A DNA stretch of 64,000 nucleotides from HGM04593 sp045533955 (GTDB taxonomy: Bacteria > Bacteroidota > Bacteroidia > Bacteroidales > Bacteroidaceae): contig JAZSIU010000011.1 in assembly GCA_045533955.1 (NCBI GenBank), forward strand, positions 1 through 64,000. The letters run 5' to 3'. The translations under genes were made by a program, and so were the position numbers. This document shows, piece by piece, positions 28,201-36,241 of this stretch (position 1 is the first letter of the stretch; each line of letters opens with the position of its first letter). The notes below the pieces were generated by a model that saw only the letters and a list, made by a program, of their open reading frames with translations, was not told the DNA's origin and made no database searches.

Positions 28201-29788
28201 CGAGATGTTGCAGCGTCTGAATATTTTCCGTGAGCCCATTTCCGAGGACGAGCTTGTCGCGCTTATTCAACGCCATCATAGTGCAACGCTCCGACACAAA
28301 AAGTACAATTCGTACAGAAGCAGTGCCTTTCGCCCATTCGAGACAGCGGGACGCCGCGACGGCGGATACTACAATTACGACGTTGCAAAAGCACGTTACA
28401 CAAGAGAAATGAACGAGAATCCTACGCTCAAGGGCTTACCAAAGGGCTTCCACAAAATACGCCGCGAACTATACGACGATGCTCCCGTAGAACCAACTTC
28501 GTATAGTTACAGAAACTATGGCGAGGAGGGTATCGGGCGATTGGACGAAATTCCCTATTTTCGGTTCAAAGACCTCGAAAAAATGAAAAGATTAAAGGAC
28601 CTCGATAGATATTATAGCAAGCGCGGAATATACGAAGGCTGGCGCCAAACACCCGAAGGCGAGTGGTACGCGATAACAAGTAACACCCCCACAGAGGCAA
28701 AAGTATTCGATTATGTCTATCGTACACTGCGTGTCTATAATCCACGACAGGCGGAATACTATAAAGATATAATCTCGAAGCCCAAACACGAGCGTAGCGA
28801 AATAGAAAAAAACGCCCTCGAGACTATGCGTGGTGCAGCCGTACAGTTTGATGCCAGCGCACGTCTGAACGATATTTACTACGATTGGAAACTCTTTACT
28901 GCTTATCCTCAAATAGCCGAAATGCCTGTTATATTTGCACGCCTAAAGGATAGAAATGTGCTTTATGACGTCGAACACAAACGCTTCATTGTGGATAAGC
29001 GTGGGTTCGAGGACCCTAAATTCAGAAACGAGCTTTACTATACTATGCAGCACGTTATTGATGACATTGAAGGGTTGGGCAACAGACCTGTGCTACGCGA
29101 TGATGTCGAGCGTAATACAATTATATCTTATAACGACGCCGAGCGCTATATTGATTCAAGCAGGGGGCTCTCGGTGGTGAAGCGTGAGCCGCGTATCCGT
29201 GAGTTGTATAGGATGAGATTAGGTACAGACTTGGACAGATTAAAAGAAGAATATCCCGATATAGATTCTTATCTTGATGATATTATAGATTTTAGGTGGC
29301 CCGATCGAAGAGGGCGGGCATTGAAGAGTTATTCTACCAATAACGACGAGTTGCGAGGCTTTCTGGGTGGCCCGATCGACCTTATTGAGAAGGTGCTCGA
29401 GAATACTTCGCGCGATAGCAAAGAAATGACATTGCGCGAGGCTGAAAATTTAAGAAGTTTCTCATTTGGTATTCCACAGTATAGTTTGCCTAAATATGTC
29501 CCGTTGCCGGTCTTGAAGAGGAAGCATTTTGAACCTGTAACTAAAGAAACTTACGAACAGCAAGAGCCTAAAATACGTCCTATCGAGGATATATTACGTG
29601 AGTATGAATTTTTGTATGGCCCGGGCGAAAATTCCATAAAACCCAAATTTATTAAAATAAATACGACTAAAGGAAGGTATATACCACCCTTTAGACAGAA
29701 TTACTTAGATGCAGATGGAAACACTCCTTACCGTCCGTTAGAGGAGATTCTTAAGGAATTTAACGAAAAGTATGGAAAGTCGTATTAA
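25295..29788 (+). CDS. Large polyvalent-type phage protein with zincin-like metallopeptidase motif
   Basis: 1497 residues, no signal peptide. In order: charged coiled N-terminal region (1-150); a helical region with an Ala/Gly-rich, weakly hydrophobic segment (about 265-440, e.g. GVGGLLLDGAMFAGIGAGAS, GRGAATGAAVGVVGTPL), typical of proteins injected by phages; a helical middle; a zincin-like domain with SFGWLNEMNGEITINV, then HEAVGH at residues 890-895, followed by GFGQLFG; and a long Arg/Tyr-rich C-terminal region (about 1000-1497). The HExxH context matches the metallopeptidase domain of 'polyvalent' proteins of phages and conjugative elements (Iyer, Aravind and co-workers). Host target unknown. 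Intact. Confidence 0.65.
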   Translation: MNLFKENDDYLLKKDDRRGKDNSFRGDGGAAVSAEDKEYMNSLADEMKLAGEQMERSRQRLEAWEARDWDNYYKSSQKNFLVPKDSEERRRRQFVTTPKVVDEAIEEYYNDTFRPKMQAERKAADAKAFEAYKSYATVPGANASLAIGNLYSESNPLTTLEKAMAAPDDGGLDAIANRYAQYAGLDPDEYRKLILEPALRQRAVKELVDEKTPKSTAEYMLRGVRRNSLMGSMADLDSYGYKGAGGHRYIDDMAMENYNPSRLERFVSGVGGLLLDGAMFAGIGAGASSLVGKATNTIVNRAASKMMLEGATKGLTREAAEAAAKKAVLGSLKTKIAQSAATQGLTLGTYDAAHSVVSDILHGENIDATAAASAFGRGAATGAAVGVVGTPLRHVSRGLTGGRRVAASTGILSAESAVFTASGELGKMADGVQIEPIDLVNDFGESAATLLAMRMLHWRPSGASEKLNTVGRLKPELRFSMPEAEEIKRAGVNPDQFIANLEKSLNVYSAGSAKAARDVKMDYLRLMSLPDLSISARSKLLYVVENKLSSTPPEAVDYKVIDKGNGNYVFSTIDAEGRLLENIKCRSREELKSLYFTRTGQMRRNRIAMHERMLMQSYDSQNFFRQAGKYARETGTDVNLISDIMYRKARQEELAPKEQAVLDDILARSNYSDSEVGQMLHSLRRSLEQEYGLNDGSLLGAIDKSAFHCSKAENDALNSYEKIMRSEVLKLYEGVSNKRANELSSYDNDYAGLGNSELKKQEQQNFTTRAIITGEGLNEGAVPTFTEQYGIFATDVRKPKNWDERYVWNPRRNKHTREDVDRMAKEAVELGKSLGVKINVIVDASQIPITDPEWNFKMRSFGWLNEMNGEITINVPNNEDIAAVRRTVVHEAVGHRGFGQLFGYYYFDFLEEVYQRSDADVRKSIDEIATNNAFHLHKAVDEYIARLSERTITTPEQRSIYQRFRDFVREMLQRLNIFREPISEDELVALIQRHHSATLRHKKYNSYRSSAFRPFETAGRRDGGYYNYDVAKARYTREMNENPTLKGLPKGFHKIRRELYDDAPVEPTSYSYRNYGEEGIGRLDEIPYFRFKDLEKMKRLKDLDRYYSKRGIYEGWRQTPEGEWYAITSNTPTEAKVFDYVYRTLRVYNPRQAEYYKDIISKPKHERSEIEKNALETMRGAAVQFDASARLNDIYYDWKLFTAYPQIAEMPVIFARLKDRNVLYDVEHKRFIVDKRGFEDPKFRNELYYTMQHVIDDIEGLGNRPVLRDDVERNTIISYNDAERYIDSSRGLSVVKREPRIRELYRMRLGTDLDRLKEEYPDIDSYLDDIIDFRWPDRRGRALKSYSTNNDELRGFLGGPIDLIEKVLENTSRDSKEMTLREAENLRSFSFGIPQYSLPKYVPLPVLKRKHFEPVTKETYEQQEPKIRPIEDILREYEFLYGPGENSIKPKFIKINTTKGRYIPPFRQNYLDADGNTPYRPLEEILKEFNEKYGKSY

Positions 29789-29823
29789 ATATTTGTAGGA
29801 CGAATAATTTATTTAAAAAGACT

Positions 29824-31794
29824 ATGAATAAATTTCTTAACCGACGAGTGAAGGCCGCAGCAAGCTCGCCAAAGAAATCCGATGAGCAAAGCTCGGGAGC
29901 TGCTCTCGATTTTCTTGACGAGTGCGCAAACTGCTGGAACTCACTCGACGAGGCCCGCCGCAAATTGCGGCGGAGCCTTATGTACAGCTACGGCGACCAA
30001 TGGGGCGATTATGTGCGCGACCCCGAGTCGTCGGGCTATATTACCGAGGGCGAGCTTATAAAGAGAAACGGAAAGGTTCCGCTGAAGAATAATATGATTG
30101 CACCCATACTGAGCAATATCGACGGTCAGCTGCGACAGAATCTGATGCGGCCCGTGTGTGTGGCACGCGACAATCGCGAGAGTACGCTGGGCGAAATGAT
30201 GTCCATCGCAGTGGAGTATGTTCACGATATAAATGAGATGGAGGAACTCGACTCCGACGCTATGCGTATGCTTCTCAACGGCGGGATGATTGCGCAGCGC
30301 ATCGAGTATGGATTGAACGTCTCGAAGGATAAGCGCGACGTATGGGTCTATGGCGTCAATCCTTCGCGTCTCTTCTTTAACACCAATCTCGAGGATGTAC
30401 GTATGTGGGATATTACCTGTGTGGGCGAACTTTTTGATATGTCGCTCGATGATGTTCTTGCGCATTTTGGGCATACGCCCGAGGCTAAGCAACGTATTCT
30501 TGAAATTTATGGCGACGTCGGACGCAGCAGCCTCGACACGCGCGCAATGCAGGGCAACGAGACGCGTGAGCTTACCTTTTACACCCCTTCGCGCAGCGAC
30601 CTGTGCCGTGTGATTTTAGGTTGGAAACTCGAGTCGCGCGACGCTTATCGTTGGAACGATACTCTGCACGGAACGTGGGGCTATCTGCCTTATAACGACG
30701 ATAGTCGTCTGCTGCTCGATGAGGCTAACAGCCGCCGGCGCGAACTTGCGAAAGGAAAGGGTTCGGGCGATGAGGATTTTCTTGGCATCGAGTATGAGTT
30801 TGCCATCGAGCGCTATTGGTACTATCGCTATATGTCGCCACGGGGTGATATTTTGCAAGAGGGACGCAGCCCTTATTGGCACGGCGAGCATAATTATGTG
30901 CTGCATCTTTATCCTATGATGCAGGGGCGACTGGGTAATTTTGTCGAGCAGTTTATCGACCAGCAGAGGGCTATTAACCGCACGGCGACGCTCATCGACT
31001 TTATACGCGGAACATCGTCGAAGGGTGTGCTTGTGGTTGATGATGAGGCCTTCGAGAGTATGTCGCGCGAGGAGGTTATCGACGAATATGTGCGCTACAA
31101 TGGGGTGCTCTTTGTCAAACTGAAGCCCGGGCAGAGTATCGACGGGGTGGTGCGGCAATATAACAGTGGCGCTGCCGTTGCCGGCGATTTTGAGTTGCTC
31201 AATCTGCAACTGAGGCTGATAAATGAAATTTCGGGCGTCAACTCGGCTATGCAGGGACAGGCGCCAAAGGCAGGCACTCCGGCGAGCCTCTATGCACAAC
31301 AGGTGCAGAATTCGTCGCTTAACCTTAAGGGGTTGTTCGATGGCTTCCGCTCGTTCCGCCGTCGGCGCGATACAAAATTGGTGAAGATGATTCAGCAGTA
31401 TTATACCGATGAACGTTATCTTGACATTGCGGGCGGCGATTATGCCGAGGAGTCGCGCTGGTACTCGCCCGAGAAGGTGCGCAACAGTGAGTTTGACCTT
31501 ACGCTCACCGAGGGTTATAACACGCCGGCCTATCAGATGCTGGCCAACGATTTTCTTATGCAACTGTTTCAGGCTAATGTGCTTGACGTTAAGACGATGC
31601 TCGAGAATAGCAGCTATCCTTTTGCCAAAAAGATTCTCGAGGCTATCAAGCGCAACGAGGAGCAGGCTGCCGCCGGTGCTGCCACCGAAGGGGTGTCGCC
31701 CGAGTTGCTTGCTATTCTTGCCAATGCCTCGCAGCAGGATGCTGTCGAGGGTGTTAAGTCCCGGGAAAAAGAAAAATTGTCTTTACAACAATAA
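29824..31794 (+). CDS. Phage portal protein (P22/podovirus-like)
   Basis: Portal subunit forming the ring at the phage head vertex through which DNA passes. 656 residues. Portal-like landmarks: LRRSLMYSYGDQWGDYVRDP near the start, NNMIAPILSNIDGQLRQN, a central WHGEHNYVLHLYPMMQGRLG, the LVDFIR-like TATLIDFIRGTSSKGVLVVD, and the clip/stem region INEISGVNSAMQGQAPKAGT followed by ASLYAQQVQNSS. Length is normal for P22-like portals. It ends with an Ala/Gln/Glu-rich tail. No capsid or terminase gene follows: the next gene is a chromosomal lipoprotein under its own promoter. Confidence 0.75.
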   Translation: MNKFLNRRVKAAASSPKKSDEQSSGAALDFLDECANCWNSLDEARRKLRRSLMYSYGDQWGDYVRDPESSGYITEGELIKRNGKVPLKNNMIAPILSNIDGQLRQNLMRPVCVARDNRESTLGEMMSIAVEYVHDINEMEELDSDAMRMLLNGGMIAQRIEYGLNVSKDKRDVWVYGVNPSRLFFNTNLEDVRMWDITCVGELFDMSLDDVLAHFGHTPEAKQRILEIYGDVGRSSLDTRAMQGNETRELTFYTPSRSDLCRVILGWKLESRDAYRWNDTLHGTWGYLPYNDDSRLLLDEANSRRRELAKGKGSGDEDFLGIEYEFAIERYWYYRYMSPRGDILQEGRSPYWHGEHNYVLHLYPMMQGRLGNFVEQFIDQQRAINRTATLIDFIRGTSSKGVLVVDDEAFESMSREEVIDEYVRYNGVLFVKLKPGQSIDGVVRQYNSGAAVAGDFELLNLQLRLINEISGVNSAMQGQAPKAGTPASLYAQQVQNSSLNLKGLFDGFRSFRRRRDTKLVKMIQQYYTDERYLDIAGGDYAEESRWYSPEKVRNSEFDLTLTEGYNTPAYQMLANDFLMQLFQANVLDVKTMLENSSYPFAKKILEAIKRNEEQAAAGAATEGVSPELLAILANASQQDAVEGVKSREKEKLSLQQ

Positions 31795-31831
31795 ATGGCG
31801 CACCGATTTTCGTTGTTTGTTTAAAATTTAC

Positions 31832-31839
31832 TATCTTCG
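31832..31839 (+). promoter_or_regulatory. -7 box for the small lipoprotein gene
   Basis: TATCTTCG with a TTGTTTG word about 13 bp upstream; 48 bp before the chosen start codon at 31888. Confidence 0.5.
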
Positions 31840-31887
31840 CAGTTGAAAATGCATAAGTATAATTTATCTATAAAATTGAATATTGTT

Positions 31888-32310
31888 ATGAAAAGACTTT
31901 TTACTTTGTCGGTAGTGGCAATTATGATGCTCTCTGCAATGGTGATAACATCGTGCAGCACTGCAAAATCAGTTAACAGCAGCTTTGTGAAAAATGGTTA
32001 CACAATGGAGGCTCTGACGGTGCAGCAGCAAGAGGCAACGGCTCCTGTTATGAAGGCTTTCCCCTCGTTCAACCAGACTGCATTGGGCTTTTTACAGACA
32101 GGCAATGCTACAACCTTTGTTTATCAGGTAGATGAGAGTATCTGGAACAGTTATTGCGCTTCGCTCGAGGCTGCCGGTTTCTCTAATCTTGGTACGGGCT
32201 ACGTTAAGGCCGACAAGAGCGTTGGTGTTACCTATAATATCTCGGGAAAGTTTACAACTATCTATAAACAGACTTTCTTGCTGGTAACATATACGTGGAG
32301 TAATTTCTGA
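31888..32310 (+). CDS. Small predicted lipoprotein
   Basis: Not assigned to a family. About 140 residues from ATG 31888 (MKRLFTLSVVAIMMLSAMV), a start preferred over one 45 bp upstream because it gives a clean signal peptide. Lipobox VITSC places the lipidated Cys near residue 24. The mature part is a compact, Thr/Ala/Tyr-rich domain (VYQVDESIWNSYCASLEAAG, KFTTIYKQTFLLVTYTW). Likely anchored in the inner or outer membrane. Own promoter, own terminator. Confidence 0.75.
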   Translation: MKRLFTLSVVAIMMLSAMVITSCSTAKSVNSSFVKNGYTMEALTVQQQEATAPVMKAFPSFNQTALGFLQTGNATTFVYQVDESIWNSYCASLEAAGFSNLGTGYVKADKSVGVTYNISGKFTTIYKQTFLLVTYTWSNF

Positions 32311-32340
32311 TATTTGAGATAATTCCCGACTATTTTAGCG

Positions 32341-32380
32341 CTCGGCATAAAATAGCTTTATTTTATGCCGAGCCTTTTTT
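32341..32380 (+). terminator. Terminator after the small lipoprotein gene
   Basis: CTCGGCATAAAA (32341-32352) pairs perfectly with 32361-32372, followed by a run of T. The next -7 box (TATCTTCG, 32384-32391) begins just after it. Confidence 0.85.
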
Positions 32381-32383
32381 TGC

Positions 32384-32391
32384 TATCTTCG
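32384..32391 (+). promoter_or_regulatory. -7 box for the WG-repeat gene
   Basis: TATCTTCG directly downstream of a terminator and 115 bp upstream of the ATG at 32506. Confidence 0.45.
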
Positions 32392-32505
32392 AGCAATGCT
32401 CGAGGATTTTTTGCTCTGGTTACAAAACAAATGCTCGCGTGTGATTATATTTTCGCAGCATTCGTTTCAAAAAATAAAAACAAGGGATTTATAATTTTAA
32501 TAATT

Positions 32506-33744
32506 ATGGACAACACAATTAAAAACTCTGAGGAGAAAAAAGGTGCAACGGCCACTCGCAAAAGCATAACACAAAACAAAAACTTCCCGAAAAATAAGAT
32601 TGCTATTTGTATTATTATACTTCTACTGTGCTCTTTACCCTTATTATGGTCGTTTATGGGTAATAGTGATTCAATTGCGACAGCGCACGCCAAGCTACCA
32701 CAAAAAAAGGCAAAATATCAAGAAGTTTATAGCTACAAAGAGGGACTGGCCCGTGTAAGTTTATGGAATAAAACAGGCTTCATAGACAAGAGCGGCAATG
32801 AGGTTATTCCGCCAAAGTATGATATAGTCGGGGATTTTGCAGAAGGAATGTGTATTGCTATATTGGGTGGCAAAAAGTTTCTTGTCGACAAGAACGGTAG
32901 CGAAATAGCCTTAGAACAGAAATACAGTATTATTTGTAATTTCTCCGAAGGCCTTGCACGTGCAATAAAAGGAGGTATAATAAATGGAAAATATCTTTTT
33001 ATTGACAAGAGCGGCAATGAGGTTATTCCGCCAATATACAGTATTGCTGAAGATTTTTCCGAGGGCCTTGTAGCCGTTGCAATAAATCGTAAAAGAGGCT
33101 TTATTGACAAGAGCGGCAATGAGGTTATTCCACTAAAATACGATTATGTAAAATCATTTTCCGAAGGCCTTGCAGCCGTTGAGATAAATGATAAATGGGG
33201 CTTTATTGACAAGGGCGACAATGTGGTTATATCGCCGGAATACGACTATGCCCATAGTTTTTCCGAGGGATGTGCCGCGGTCGCGATAAACGATAAAGAG
33301 GGCTTTATTGACAAAAGCGGCAAAGTGGTTGTTCCACTAAAATACGATTATGTCCACAAATTTACCGAGGGCCTTGCGGTCGTTGGGATAGACCATCAGT
33401 GGGGCTTTGCCAATAAACAAGGCAAAGAGATAACCCCATTAAAATACGATTATGCCGGCGATTTTTCCGAAGGCCTTGCAGTAGTTGAGATGAATGGTAA
33501 AAGAGGATTTATTGACAAACAAGGCAAAGAGGTTATTCCACTAAAATACGACTATGCCAACGACTTTTCCGAGGGCCTTGCAGCCGTTGATATAAATGGT
33601 AAAACGGGTTTTATTGATAAGAGCGGCAAAGTGGTTATAGAGCTAAAATATGATGTGGCAGATAGTTTCTCCGAGGGTGCAGCCCGTGTGAGATTGGGTA
33701 AAGAAGAATTCCACATTGATAAGAAAGGAAACAGAATATGGTAA
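32506..33744 (+). CDS. WG-repeat membrane-anchored protein
   Basis: About 412 residues from ATG 32506 (MDNTIKNSEEKKG); the frame is open upstream but without support. A short charged cytosolic tail is followed by one membrane helix (residues about 30-48, IAICIIILLLCSLPLLW), then about ten WG-type repeats of 31-33 residues with the core GFIDKSGNEVIPLKYDY and FSEGLAAV. WG repeats fold into beta-propeller-like scaffolds and bind other proteins or surfaces; no enzyme motif is present. The repeats are highly alike at DNA level, so copy number may vary between strains. Confidence 0.85.
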   Translation: MDNTIKNSEEKKGATATRKSITQNKNFPKNKIAICIIILLLCSLPLLWSFMGNSDSIATAHAKLPQKKAKYQEVYSYKEGLARVSLWNKTGFIDKSGNEVIPPKYDIVGDFAEGMCIAILGGKKFLVDKNGSEIALEQKYSIICNFSEGLARAIKGGIINGKYLFIDKSGNEVIPPIYSIAEDFSEGLVAVAINRKRGFIDKSGNEVIPLKYDYVKSFSEGLAAVEINDKWGFIDKGDNVVISPEYDYAHSFSEGCAAVAINDKEGFIDKSGKVVVPLKYDYVHKFTEGLAVVGIDHQWGFANKQGKEITPLKYDYAGDFSEGLAVVEMNGKRGFIDKQGKEVIPLKYDYANDFSEGLAAVDINGKTGFIDKSGKVVIELKYDVADSFSEGAARVRLGKEEFHIDKKGNRIW

Positions 33745-34090
33745 CTCAGGCAGGCTCTTTTATTATCTTGGAATAACACTATAACCATTCAAGAAGCATA
33801 AGATATAATCCATTGAAAAAAGCATCCGGACGCTTGTTCTAAAAGAGCGTTCGGATGCATTACTTTTGTTGCTTACTGTAAAAAGAAAAAATACTTATGT
33901 AATTATCTTATGCGTGCGTCGCTTTTGTGTTTTTTGCATACCGGCTTGCGCCTTTTTGAAATTCCTGCGCAGATGCTTCTTATTTTCGATTGAGAATTGA
34001 AAAAAGTATGCTAATTTACCTTTTATAATTTACCTCAATACCACTTTTTTTACACAAGTTCTTTGTATCTTAGCGCTGTTTTACAGATAA
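33745..34090. other. Intergenic region with one hairpin, between WG-repeat gene and ligA
   Basis: No gene seen. Positions 33822-33834 (GCATCCGGACGCT) pair with 33846-33858 apart from one mismatch; this is a probable terminator of the WG-repeat gene. A TATCTTAG -7-like box sits at 34066-34073, shortly before ligA. Confidence 0.6.
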
Positions 34091-36100
34091 ATGAAATTTA
34101 TGAGCCCCGAAGAAAGAATAAAAGAGTTGCGCGAGCTGTTGCATTTACACAATCACAACTATTATGTGCTTAATAATCCCACGATTAGTGATTTTGAATT
34201 TGATGCGCTGATGCGCGAGCTTCAGCAACTCGAAAATGAGAATCCGCACCTTTTCGATGCAAATTCGCCCACGCAGCGGGTAGGTAGCGACATTACAAAG
34301 GAGTTTCGTCAGGTGGTGCACAAATACCCTATGCTCTCGTTGGGAAACACCTACTCCAAGGCCGAGGTTGCCGATTTTTACGAGCGTGTGCGCCGTGCCT
34401 TGAACGAGGACTTTGAAATATGTTGCGAGCTTAAATTCGATGGAACGTCAATCTCGCTCACCTATATTGACGGGTCCCTTGTGCGCGCCGTTACGCGCGG
34501 CGACGGCGAGAAGGGCGACGACGTTACGGCCAATGTAAGAACAATCCGTTCGGTGCCGTTGGTACTTAAAGGCAAGGGATACCCCCGCGAGTTTGAGATT
34601 CGCGGCGAGGTACTTATGCCGTGGGCTGTGTTCGAGAGGCTCAACAGCGAGCGCGCCGCGCAGGGCGAGCAACTTTTTGCCAACCCGCGCAATGCCGCCT
34701 CGGGAACATTAAAACTGCAAGATTCGTCGGTGGTGGCACAGCGCAGCCTCGACGCTTATCTATACTATCTTTTAGGCGAGCAACTGCCCGCCGAGGGGCA
34801 TTACGATAATTTGCAGGCAGCAGCATCGTGGGGCTTTAAGGTGTCCGATACAATGCGACGCTGTAAAACCCTCGACGAGGTATTCGATTATATCGACCGT
34901 ATGGATACGCTGCGTAAGTCTCTGCCCGTTGCCACCGATGGCATTGTGCTGAAGGTCGATTCGCTGCGTCAACAGCGTCATTTGGGATTTACGGCAAAGT
35001 CGCCACGCTGGGCAATAGCCTATAAATTTAAGGCCGAAAGAGCCGTTACACGCCTAAACGAGGTAACCTATCAGGTGGGGCGCACAGGCGTTGTAACGCC
35101 GGTTGCCAACCTCGACCCCGTACAGCTCTCGGGTACTGTTGTGAAGCGTGCCTCGCTGCATAATGCCGATATTATTGAAAAACTCGACCTTCACATTGGC
35201 GATTTTGTGTATGTCGAAAAAGGGGGTGAGATTATTCCCAAAATTACAGGAGTGGATGTTGAGGCGCGTCTGCTCATTGGCCCCAAAGTACAATTCGCAA
35301 CGCGCTGTCCCGAGTGCGGTACGCCTCTTGTGCGCGTCGATGGCGAGGCGGCACACTACTGTCCCAACGAGAAAGAGTGCCCCCCGCAGATAAAGGGAAA
35401 ATTAGAGCATTTCGTCTCGCGCGATGCAATGAATATCGACTCCATAGGCCCCGAGACAATTGAGATGTTCTATGCTCTGGGACTGCTGAAGAATGTGGCC
35501 GATTTTTATTCAATCGACTCGGCCGACCTTATGTTTCTGCCGCGGTTAGGTGCAAAATCTGCCGAGAATATCATAGCAGGGGTGGTCTCGTCTCTTTCCG
35601 TGCCTTTCGAGCGGGTGCTCTTTGCATTGGGCATACGCTTTGTGGGTGTTACGGTTGCCAAACGTCTGGCGCGTGCCTTTGGGAATATCGACGCGCTTAT
35701 GTCGGCCACACTCGAAGAGTTGATGGCAGTCGATGATATTGGCGAACGCATCGCCACCGCCGTGCTGCAATTCTTCGCAGACGAGGCCAACCGCACACTC
35801 ATCAAGCGTTTGCGCGCAGCGGGCGTGCAATTTGAGATTGCCGAGGAGATAAACGAAGGTCGCACCGAGAAACTAAAAGGACAGACGATTGTCATAAGCG
35901 GAGTCTTTTCGCTTCACTCGCGCGACGAGTACAAGGATATTATCGAGAAGAATGGCGGGAAAAATGTCGGAAGCGTAAGTAAATCAACGAGCTTTATTCT
36001 TGCAGGCGAAAATATGGGCCCTGCCAAATTGGAAAAGGCACAGAAATTAGGCGTGCGTCTTGTCAGTGAGGCTGAATTTATGCAAATGCTTCAAGATTGA
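34091..36100 (+). CDS. ligA: NAD+-dependent DNA ligase
   Basis: Seals nicks in replication and repair using NAD+. The 669 residues are normal length. Domains: Ia (HNYYVLNNPTISDFEFD), adenylation domain with the lysine motif ELKFDGTS near residue 117, an OB fold, a four-Cys zinc finger (CPECGTPLV...HYCPNEKEC, about 405-430), helix-hairpin-helix repeats (FLPRLGAKSAENI, IDALMSATLEELMAVDDIGE), and a C-terminal BRCT domain (LKGQTIVISGVF, AKLEKAQKLGV). ATG 34091 or 34100 could be the start; both fit. Confidence 0.97.
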   Translation: MKFMSPEERIKELRELLHLHNHNYYVLNNPTISDFEFDALMRELQQLENENPHLFDANSPTQRVGSDITKEFRQVVHKYPMLSLGNTYSKAEVADFYERVRRALNEDFEICCELKFDGTSISLTYIDGSLVRAVTRGDGEKGDDVTANVRTIRSVPLVLKGKGYPREFEIRGEVLMPWAVFERLNSERAAQGEQLFANPRNAASGTLKLQDSSVVAQRSLDAYLYYLLGEQLPAEGHYDNLQAAASWGFKVSDTMRRCKTLDEVFDYIDRMDTLRKSLPVATDGIVLKVDSLRQQRHLGFTAKSPRWAIAYKFKAERAVTRLNEVTYQVGRTGVVTPVANLDPVQLSGTVVKRASLHNADIIEKLDLHIGDFVYVEKGGEIIPKITGVDVEARLLIGPKVQFATRCPECGTPLVRVDGEAAHYCPNEKECPPQIKGKLEHFVSRDAMNIDSIGPETIEMFYALGLLKNVADFYSIDSADLMFLPRLGAKSAENIIAGVVSSLSVPFERVLFALGIRFVGVTVAKRLARAFGNIDALMSATLEELMAVDDIGERIATAVLQFFADEANRTLIKRLRAAGVQFEIAEEINEGRTEKLKGQTIVISGVFSLHSRDEYKDIIEKNGGKNVGSVSKSTSFILAGENMGPAKLEKAQKLGVRLVSEAEFMQMLQD

Positions 36101-36241
36101 CGACACATTTGCAGCGAGTTTAGTAAATATTCGCTAATTATAGCAAATATTATAAAAAAATAAAGAAAAATAGGCGAGAATTGCTGATGTTGGCAAAAAA
36201 TGATGTAAATTTGTCAGCAAAATAAAAACTGAATAGAATAT

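Larger units (their letters stand above)
24314..31794 (+). mobile_element. Orphan phage head-gene cassette (portal, polyvalent protein, two small virion-like proteins)
   Basis: Four same-strand genes with 11-35 bp gaps: two small Ala/Gly/Gln-rich proteins, a 1497-residue protein with a metallopeptidase motif, and a portal protein. No terminase, capsid, tail, lysis or integrase gene lies next to them; both flanks are ordinary chromosome genes. All four frames are open with no stops or frameshifts over 7.5 kb. Base composition and codon choice (many GCG/GAG, Arg CGC) resemble the surrounding chromosome, implying long residence. Either the last piece of a prophage or a domesticated module. Confidence 0.65.

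Noticed and set aside
30616..31563. 315-codon minus-strand frame
   Set aside because: Antisense to the portal gene; no motif, composition of a shadow.
24314..31794. Complete prophage
   Set aside because: No terminase, capsid, tail, lysis, repressor or integrase gene is found within or near the block.
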